This document shows, piece by piece, positions 56,094-64,000 of a stretch of 64,000 nt of DNA. The stretch is from Naematelia aurantialba (taxonomy: Eukaryota; Basidiomycota; Tremellomycetes; Tremellales; Naemateliaceae). The stretch is taken from positions 1,488,001-1,552,000 of the forward strand of contig JAKFAO010000003.1 in NCBI GenBank assembly GCA_021527695.1, given 5' to 3'. The notes under the pieces are model-generated. The model had not been told where the DNA came from, made no database searches, and worked only from the letters and a program-made list of their open reading frames with translations. The first letter of the stretch is position 1; each line of letters starts with the position of its first letter. The translations under genes and the position numbers were made by a program.

Positions 56094-59089
56094 TCACAGG
56101 AAACCAAATTGTATCACCAGAGAGGATACTACGAATCTCCAACGCCTCGTGGTCTCGCGTGTATATGTGGTATTCAATGGCGTTACCCCCCCCCCCCCCC
56201 GCGGCGGGCTTCTTCGTGCGACTGAGGTTTCACTACAGATACAGTGACGGCTCCTGGTCGGCTGGCGGGATCCGTAACTTGGCCAGGAGTACAGCATCCC
56301 TGCCAACACGTTAGTTTCCAGCATGGTATCTAAGGACACTGACATGGGTGATGCTGAAACCTTGGAAACCCTAGCGGTGAATCTAACATCCTGTTCATCG
56401 AACTTCCTGGGTGTCTTCGTCTGCAGCATTGCGGCGCCCTTCTCTAGCCCGGTCGCGAATTTGGCAGATGACCCGCCTACCAGCTCGGGCGTCACTGGCT
56501 CGGTCGGGCGATTGGTACCCCAAGTACCCCATGGTTCCCCTGCGACCTGCTGCGCATGCACATTGAAGTGGAGCGTGGTCTTAGGGGCATAGTGCGAGAT
56601 GATCATCGCGTATTTGTGCGCTTTAAGCGTTCCGACAACCTGCTATTAGGGACACGCCAAGGACTAAGCTGACAATAATGACATCCTCCTTAGCAATGTG
56701 ATGCGCCTCTCCAAAGTGGTGGATGACCCAGTCGATATTGGCCTTGAAGTAATCTCGAGCGCGGTCCAGTGACTCGTACATCTCAAAGACACCGTCTTCC
56801 ACGACCAACGCAGCCTGTTTCGCACCCGGCCGTAGCGGAAATGACACTCGGCGACGTATCAGTTTCCTCGGGTATTGTCAGAGCACACTCTCACCGCAGG
56901 GCAGGCTCACTCTCTCTTCTCCCCAGATGAAAGCAGAAAGTTGGTGATGCCGGTCACAAAATCTAAGCCACGTTCCGCGGGGTTGCGCTTATTAACAACA
57001 TTCTTAAGGGTTTGCAATGACTGATAAGTATCGAAATAGGGCTGTGGTGGCAGCTCGCCAAGTGTCATAGGAGGGCTGAGTGGATCCAGGAGCAAGAGAA
57101 ATTGACCGTGTCGCACATATCCGATAGAACCAAGGGCGACCGCTGACGGAAACCACAGCGGAATGGTCAGGCGGTCGTCAAAGTCGTGCTGCAGGTAGTG
57201 CCTGTAGTGACGCTCTGCACGAGCAGACTCCGCGGTAATTTGATTTTCCAGATAAGAGGGGATGAAGGGTATTGAACCAGAAGACGAGGAATTGTTTTCA
57301 TCTGAAACGACCGGCAATGGGGGGACCCAAATCTCAGGCGAGATTGCCCTGAAGAACAAGGCGATCATTAACCACCACTTCTACCGGGAGGTGAACGACC
57401 TGAGTCACCTCTGCGCATTTGCCACTTGAGTCTCTTTGGCTGTGACATAGGTCAAAGTAGGTGCGTCTGTCGTGCCGGATCTGCTTCGCAAGTCGTCAGA
57501 CTGGCTGGTCTCTGGTGGGAAAACTGACTTGCTCATTGTGGGATTCCCTGGGTCACTGACAGTATTGTGACGTCGCAGAACCTTATGGCATCAGACCGGC
57601 TCGACTTGGAAACTCACATTGAGAGCCCTCTGACAAAACTCGCGATGCTCGTCTAGAGTCATGAAACTAGAGCCAGTCGATTTCCGCGAACTCTCAGAAG
57701 ACGGTATCGACTTTCCTGGGGTTCCTTCCGCTAAACCACCTGGAGCTGGTAACGTGGTAGTGGACAGTACCAGATGTTCCGATCCAGATGGCGCCGGTGG
57801 GATTGGGTGAGGAATGGGAAAGTCAACTTCAGCCGGTGTAGCGGAACCGGGCATTTGAGGTGAACTAGGATGTCGCTCCGCATAGTCTTGCAGTTGTAGT
57901 GCGACAACTTCGTTGAGTGTCCGCTGAAGAGTATTGATCGCTTCAGCCTGCTCTTCATCTAAGCATTAGTATTCAGTCTGAGCATGAACGCACTCTTGAG
58001 GGCTAGTGTCCTCAGCATAGCGTCGTCATTGACTCTCGCTTCGTCAACCTTGAGCGCCAGTATCTCAAAGTCCCGATTCCGATCCTGGTTTGACTGTTCC
58101 TGCCATGCGCCTGTGCCCACCGCACTCTGTATCAAGAAACAGTTGACCACGTCGCCTAAATCACTTGTTGCTTTATCAAGTAGTTTTGTGTTCTCATCGG
58201 CTTGAAGGTAGAGTTTCAAGAAGGAGCGACTGGCGAGTTTGTTGACGAGATAGGCGTTCTCGTGAAGGAGTCTTTGACATGTCAGTAACAAGTCCTTGGA
58301 TATGTTACTCACCTGACCAACCGATCGATATTGCTTTTCGTGATGGGATCTATCGCTCGTCCGGCAGTGACGTTGGCTATGACCGACTCCTCTACTGCAC
58401 AAAGAACTGAGGCGCAACGTTCCACCTTTGAATTAGCATGATATGCTGGTTAGACCCACCAAGCGAAGTGTAGACACCCTGCCCATGGCCACGTCTTGTG
58501 CTTGCCCAAGCATCTCGTTTATGAGCCTGATGCCTTCGGCGACCCCTGGTAACCACCCAGCACCTAATGACACGCCCGCGGCCAAAGCAGAGAGGACACC
58601 ATGAACGGTACCCAACTTGTCGACTGTTTTCTGTGCGTTGACAACACTGCTGCGGAACTTTGCAGAGCCATCGATGGGGCTGTGTTCAGCTGGTGACTGA
58701 GTCACCGTTGTGAGAGGAGCCAGACGAGGTGGCGCAGCGGCAGGTGGCGAGGAAAGGGGGGAAGAGAGGGGGAGTGAGGACGACGCGCCGACCCGTCCGG
58801 TCATGGTAGTCTCCGGAGTGGTAGCCAGATGGCCGGCAGACAGAGTCGGTGAGCTGGTTCTCCTGCCAAGACCATCCTGGATGTTGTCTCTCAGACTCAT
58901 CAGCGCCCCCTTGATTCTCCCAGTCTTCTCCTTCTCATCGCTCTTCCCTTTATCCAGCTTGAACTTGTTGCTAAGCGAGAAGGATCGCCTGCGGACTTCG
59001 GTAGGATTCTCCAACGGCGGACGCGGAGTAATGTCTTCGGACGAGGAAGAGTTATTTGCATGACTCTTGGGTGAAGGTGCCGAAGACAT
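56094..59089 (-). CDS. HeLo/MLKL-like four-helix N-terminus fused to a basidiomycete orphan domain
   Basis: Exons in phase: 59089-58478, 58425-58313, 58271-57994, 57958-57618, from about 57582, about 57356-56911, and 56866 downward, with introns of 34-53 nt. A basic disordered start ('SFSLSNKFKLDKGKSDEK') precedes a helical region: 'KTVDKLGTVHGVLSALAAGV', 'LPGVAEGIRLINEMLGQAQD', 'LLHENAYLVNKLASRSFLKL', 'YLQADENTKLLDKATSDLGD'. This is the pattern of fungal HeLo/MLKL N-terminal bundles. The C-terminal part has 'SYLENQITAESARAERHYRH', 'LGSIGYVRHGQFLLLLDPLS', 'RNPAERGLDFVTGI', 'RRRVSFPLRPGAKQAALVVE', 'HHFGEAHHIAKEDVII' and 'YAMIISHYAPKTTLHF', shared with unnamed basidiomycete proteins. The 3' end is uncertain: the last frame runs through a C15 run (56186-56200, read as Gly codons). 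Confidence 0.7.
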
Positions 59090-60118
59090 GACCCTTAGCA
59101 CAACTCGGCGGGGGTGAAGATCAGTGTGTACGTTTTTGATGGGTGGGGAACTGATGGCGACAGTCGAGCCTTCTAGGCTCTGCGAGGGAGTACAAAGCTC
59201 GTAAAACCACAGAATGATGGGCGAAGAAGCTAGGATGCGAGAGGACGTGAGGTGTGGACGGGGAGGATGAAGGAAAGAGAGAGAGAACAGGGAAGGTTGA
59301 GTCATCTGCTCAAAGGTCACCGAGAGAATCCTTTCCTCCTCTTTTCAGTTTTCGTTCCCAGACTATGGGTCGTCAACAGCGAGGGGCGAAGTAGCGAGCA
59401 TCACCACTTGCCAGCACCGTCTCCTTCACCGCGTGAGCAAGAAGCTCTTGCTCCCCTTAGCGTGGCGAGGACCGCTCTCACCGTGCTTCGGGGATCGGTC
59501 AAGGATGTAAAGTGAGCTGAAGGACTCCCTTCCTCGTCATCAGTAGTAGTACGTTCTCTATGAAATACAACAGGCTGGCGACAAGCTGGTCCAAGCGTTT
59601 TCCTGGTCCAGTGAAACACGGCCAACCGGCCTATCATCACTCTTTTCTTGCCACCTCGGCCTCGGACTCCCGCCGTCGCATCCCAGAACCGATATTCCAT
59701 GACATCCACCCCCTTTGACGAGACTCTCTTTTCTGTCTGGACATTGTCAGTCAGCAATAGCTTGCTCTCATCATCTCTTGCTATTTCTTCCTCTGCCAAC
59801 TCGTGGTCGAACAGCTTGCCGGAGAATTTTCAAGAGGCAAAATTCGCCGGCGTTATTGTTTTCACCAGGCACGCTTACGTTCGTCGTTTGAAGAGACCCG
59901 GTTTTGGAGTAGTCGAACACTGCTGGTCATCGTCTCGTCTCTTTCTCTCTCTTGCTCTGTTTTGCTCTCTTTCTCTCTCTCTCTCTCTCTTTCTCTCTTT
60001 CTCTCTCTCTGTGTGTGTAACATACGAACCACGACGAGTTATACGAGTGATCACATCCGTGACGCCTATCACATTCATCACATCCATCACAACGCCCAGC
60101 CCTTTCAACCACGCCACC
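59090..60118. promoter_or_regulatory. Divergent upstream region of the HeLo-like gene (-) and the transcription factor (+)
   Basis: About 1 kb. An in-frame extension of the HeLo-like ORF reaches 59320 but is probably leader. A plus-strand in-frame extension of the transcription factor from 59648 is translated CT-rich leader ('SLSLSLF') and is rejected. A strong CT tract covers about 59937-60012. A minus-strand ORF at 59799-59401 lacks a good start and family. Confidence 0.5.
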
Positions 60119-63100
60119 ATGTCTTCACTCTTCGAAGGTGAACATCGCAAGCCTCCCCGAAAGATCAACAGGGTATTGCCGCAACTGAAACGGAATGCTG
60201 CATGCATTCCGTGCCGCCGCCGGCGAATCAAGTGCGACGCGGGCAAGCCCCACTGCTCGTCCTGCGTCAAGAGCTACAAATTCCTTGCACGCTCACAGCC
60301 AAACGAGGAACGAGACGCCCAGGGCGTCCAGTGCTTCTACGAGGACTGTTCGGACGACGAGACTCCCTCATATGATGAAGTTGCCAAGAAGAGGAAGGAA
60401 CATGCCGTTGGTGGAGAGAACCCGGCTGTCCCGGGCCGAAAGCTGGAAGCCAGAGTCTGTACGTATCGAGATGTGTGACAGAGTAAGCTGACCTACAGTC
60501 CAAGCGGAGCTAATGGATGCGTTCAACCGTGTTACCTCTTCGTCGACTCAGTCGAGCAGTCCTTCCGACCTCCGACCACTCACGACAAGCACCGGAACCG
60601 ATAGCAATGCGGTCGCGTCACATCCTCTTGACAAGAGGAAGCAATTTGTCTTGTCGCCCACAGGGGACTCCCAGTTGGGAAACGGACTATTCAGCAACGT
60701 ATCCGATACGACCAACGGCCTTCATCATATAGGTCGTAGTGCAAATAGGATAAATGGTGTAGATGGCGTCTCACAGCCCACCCCGGCACCGGCACCGCAA
60801 CCAGCGGGGTTCCAGGATGGTCTCCAGCCTCCAGTAGCCGCAGGGCAAGTGTCGACAACCGATTATGACGCTGAGTCCGGACGAATCGTTGGGCAATTGC
60901 TAGATGTGTTCTGGCCAGGATGGCCTCCCCGTCTACCCACACCCTCGATGCTGGATCATCTGTAAGCTCCCAAGGGACCCTCTTAGAGGCTGACAAGTAC
61001 AGGGTCTATACGTTCTTCTCGATGGTCCCCTCGGTACCGCGACTGCTGCATCAGACGACTTTCAAAGCCCGCCTGTCGCTTCCTCCCGCCCATCCCGATT
61101 TCCCTCACCCCGCCCTTCTGCATGCCATCTGTTGCGTCACTGCCCGCTATTCGGCGGCAGTAAAGGTCGAGTCAATTCAGGAAAGCGTCGAGAGGATCGA
61201 CAGGAGCGCCGGCCCACCAAACGGGCCTGGACGGCGCACGGTCGAAGACGAAATTGCCGCGGAGACTTGTTTTGCCGAAAGGAATGCAAAGTATGCTGTG
61301 CTCGAGATGCGCTACAACAATCCAAGCGGCGGGCGGATGTTTGAGATATTGCAGGCTCAAGCAAGTATCCTTCCGTTTTCACAAACACAGTGCTGACTGG
61401 CTTAGGTTATCCTAGGTTTATTCCACCAGCAGACTGGCCGGTGAGTGCTCTAAACAGACCCTCACATCTCTCAGCTGATGTCGATCCAGATGGTTGGATG
61501 GATGGCTGTTTGTTGGGCAGACGGTGCGGAGTGCTATCCCCCTCGGATTAATGAACAATGAAGATCCAAGCGAGTTCCATATCCCTCGACTTCGACCTCC
61601 GGTCCTGCCTCCCCCGGTTACCGACTGGGAACGCGAGGAACGACGCTTGTTGATTTACTACATCCTAGCCAACGATGCCAGCTTTTCCGTCTCGGCAGCT
61701 TGGCCGGGATCGATGATGTTTGACGAATTGGTGTGTTTGACCATAAAGACGAAACTGATGGGATCAGACTGTAAGGATGCCTGCTAGCAAGTCAGATTAC
61801 GACCGAGGGGTAAGTATCCAGCCTCAAAGCCCAGATTTCTCATCAGACCACTTTAGTACGATATCCCTGAGAACCCGCAAACCTACCATTCGCCAGATTT
61901 GTTTACGAAGTACGTCACGCACCGCTGTCGGCCAATTTGGCATGCTGACGTTTTCTAGCCATCCTGTGTCTTGTTCGATGGTCATGTTTATGAAGTGTCC
62001 GTCGCCGACCCTTTCAGTAGTGCGGGTCTATCTAACAAATGCACAGCCATGATCATCCTGGGGCGAGTCAGCAAGCTCACGCGGAAACTACGCTTGCTTC
62101 CACCAAGCGAGCGCGTCATGGCCAAGCGGTGGCCTGAGGCGCACAAGGTCGATCGTGATATCGCCGATCTCGTGTATGTCTATCTACTGAATCTGCAAAC
62201 CAAAGCTGACTCTGTTTATAGAAGGACATGGCCGACGCGCTTGCGAGATCCAATGTTTCCCCTCGAAGGTACCGCAAACCGGATCGATGCTGACCTCGTC
62301 GTGAGTCTGCCAGTATCTGCATACTTTGTCACTGATGACTTTTACAATCAGTGCGCGCATCTCGTATGCAGCGTAGCGGCTATACATCTCCACGAGCCGT
62401 TTGCGGATCTCAGTGGTCCGCAATGCCCACATTCCGCTCGACTGTTGAAGGAATCGCGTGACGTCTTGAAGATTGTACAGTCCCTTGTCAACAGCAACAC
62501 GGATGTCTCGTTTCAGATGATCCCAATCTCTTCGCGTGAGCCCGCAACATTTATGTTGTGACAGTAGTTGACAAGTGCAGTCTGGGTATTTACGGCAGCC
62601 CGAACGCTTTTGCTGTTCTACCACCGTGCGCTTGAGCAGACAGACCATGAGACAGCCGCCTCAATCCTGAGTGAGATTGAAGTATTCCAGTGAGTTTTTG
62701 TCAACACTTCATGTGTGGAACTTACAATGTAGAATGCTGTTTGCGAGCATGGGATCGCGTTTTGTGATGGGCGCGATTCACTGCGGGATGATTGACCGGA
62801 TCGTCAAGCACATACACAGCGAGTTCGGCTTCCCGATACCTCACTGGCGATGGACACCAGCCGACTGGGTACAAGAGGGCGTAGAGCGCGTGCACGACGG
62901 TGTATCGTGTCCTAACACTCTTGGCCCAGGGGCGACTCCGATAAACCCACCTGACGCACACGCGCAAGGGCAGGAGCAGCCAAGCATCAGCAGCACCAGT
63001 TCAGGTGGTAACGTGTCGGCGGGGCAGAATGCAGCGAGTTGGAAGTATCGCGACCTAGCGGATATTCAGCGTGGGTACCTCGGTCGCGCCGTCAATACCC

Positions 63101-63600
63101 AACAAGCGCAACCGCACGCTGCCGCGGAACTTCGACCTCTCACCTCCCATCAGCCGCTCGTACCCCCTCACCCTCCCCAACTCCCACTCCCACAGCCTCT
63201 ACCGTCACACCTGTATCCAGCACCGCATGCCACCCTGAACCCCCGACCATCGCTGCAACCCCACGCGCAACCACACGACCAACAGGCCTTGACCTATGCG
63301 CCGCCCATGCAACCTCACCCAGCCTCATCATCCTATCTCACATCATCAGTGCATCAGGCGCGTGGGGCTATAGTCAACCCCGTAAGCAGTGGGAGTCTGG
63401 ACTTTGGTGCGCTGTCAATGGGCAACGCAGGGATCGGGCTAGGCAGGGACGGTGTCACCCGTGGCGTGCTTGGTTGGCTCGATTGGGACGCGGCTGTGCC
63501 GACGTCACCTCATGTGGGGGCCGTGAGTGAGGCTCCGGCGAGTGGGATTGAATGGGCGAGCGAGCCGCATCTTCCGAGCGGGAAGCGGGTGAAGCATTGA
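60119..63600 (+). CDS. Zn2Cys6 transcription factor with fungal MHR domain
   Basis: DNA-binding regulator. ATG 60119 (MSSLFEGEHRKPPRKINR). Binuclear zinc cluster at residues about 27-70: 'ACIPCRRRRIKCDAGKPHCS', then 'SCVKSYKF', with the sixth Cys late, in 'GVQCFYEDC'. Then a Ser/Pro/Gln-rich linker and the fungal-specific (MHR) regulatory domain: 'VYTFFSMVPSVPRLLHQTTF', 'PHPALLHAICCVTARYS', 'FAERNAKYAVLEMRYNNPS', 'WEREERRLLIYYILANDAS', 'AMIILGRVSKLTRKLRLL', 'SVWVFTAARTLLLFYHRALE'. The last 230 residues are Pro/His/Gln-rich, a possible activation region. About nine introns, some of uncertain border in 61.4-62.3 kb. Target genes unknown. Ends at TGA 63600. Confidence 0.9.
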
Positions 63601-64000
63601 TTGCGCGCGGTCCGACTTGACGTCAGCGGACATCTGGGACCTCCGCATCAGCTGATTCGGAAGGGACGACGAAGCAGACGACGCAGGGATGCAGCCGATG
63701 CAGCCGAGGAGGATTGGGGTGAGATGTGTACGTGCTCGGGCGCCCGGTCCAGACGTATGGTCCCACCAACTTAGATGAGATGGATACGATATGTATTGTT
63801 GATTGCTGATCCGGACGCGGATCGATGCGTTGCGAGTCCAGAAAGTGCGTCGAGTGTCTAGGAAGTGCGAGTGTATAAACCCGGCTGTGTAGGGCTCTGT
63901 CGGGCGTGTCCGTATGTGTTGGGTGCCGTGGTCTGTACAGGTTGGAGGGTGCGTGTCCGCGAAGGCAATGGAGATGAGGAGAAGTACGAGGGGAATGTAC
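63601..64000. other. 3' flank to window end
   Basis: 400 bp. No ORF with a family sign. It contains the presumed terminator of the transcription-factor gene; a TATA-like or start signal of a next gene is not visible. Confidence 0.5.

Noticed and set aside
59648..60118. N-terminal extension of the transcription factor
   Set aside because: The upstream frame is a translated CT-rich leader without an ATG context; ATG 60119 directly precedes the zinc cluster region.

Overview
The window is nuclear DNA of a fungus, most likely a basidiomycete yeast of the Tremellomycetes. The evidence is many very short GT-AG introns (commonly 33-60 nt, several of 34-36 nt, often with a CTGAC/CTAAT branch-like site), Zn2Cys6 and basidiomycete-type protein families, intron-dense housekeeping genes, and no prokaryotic signals. 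Placement below phylum is inference. Many C/G homopolymer runs and simple tandem repeats occur, mostly in introns and intergenic DNA. No transposable element, rRNA or tRNA was recognised.

Conserved genes, left to right: a BCAS3-like WD40 gene cut by the left edge (-); a membrane protein with a DUF4097-like beta-repeat region (+); a glyoxylate/hydroxypyruvate reductase (+); the RNA polymerase I subunit RPA12 (-); an Ala/Glu/Pro-rich protein (-); mitochondrial ribosomal protein uL1m (-); pyruvate kinase (+); a DUF4112 protein (+); a nitrilase-family hydrolase (-) divergent from a protein tyrosine phosphatase (+); a DUF985/cupin_5 protein (-); the F1-ATPase assembly chaperone ATP12 (+); an amino-acid permease (-); the ribosome-biogenesis Brix protein RPF1 (-) divergent from a PIF1 helicase (+); and a Zn2Cys6 transcription factor (+).

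Between these lie three islands of unrecognised genes: 2.87-9.63 kb (all minus), 19.26-29.04 kb (all plus) and 52.13-55.08 kb (all minus). Most members appear to share one weakly conserved helical module of about 45-80 residues, typically behind or beside a long disordered Ser/Pro/Arg-rich segment. I read this as an undescribed, fast-diverging, tandemly amplified family and the main novelty of the window. Next to island three is a multi-exon gene whose N-terminal part resembles the HeLo/MLKL-type four-helix bundle of fungal cell-death proteins. It is joined to a large C-terminal domain that I recognise from uncharacterised basidiomycete proteins.

Exon-intron models were built by eye from frame continuity, splice consensus and family motifs. 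Boundaries given to the base were checked for phase; the others are approximate.
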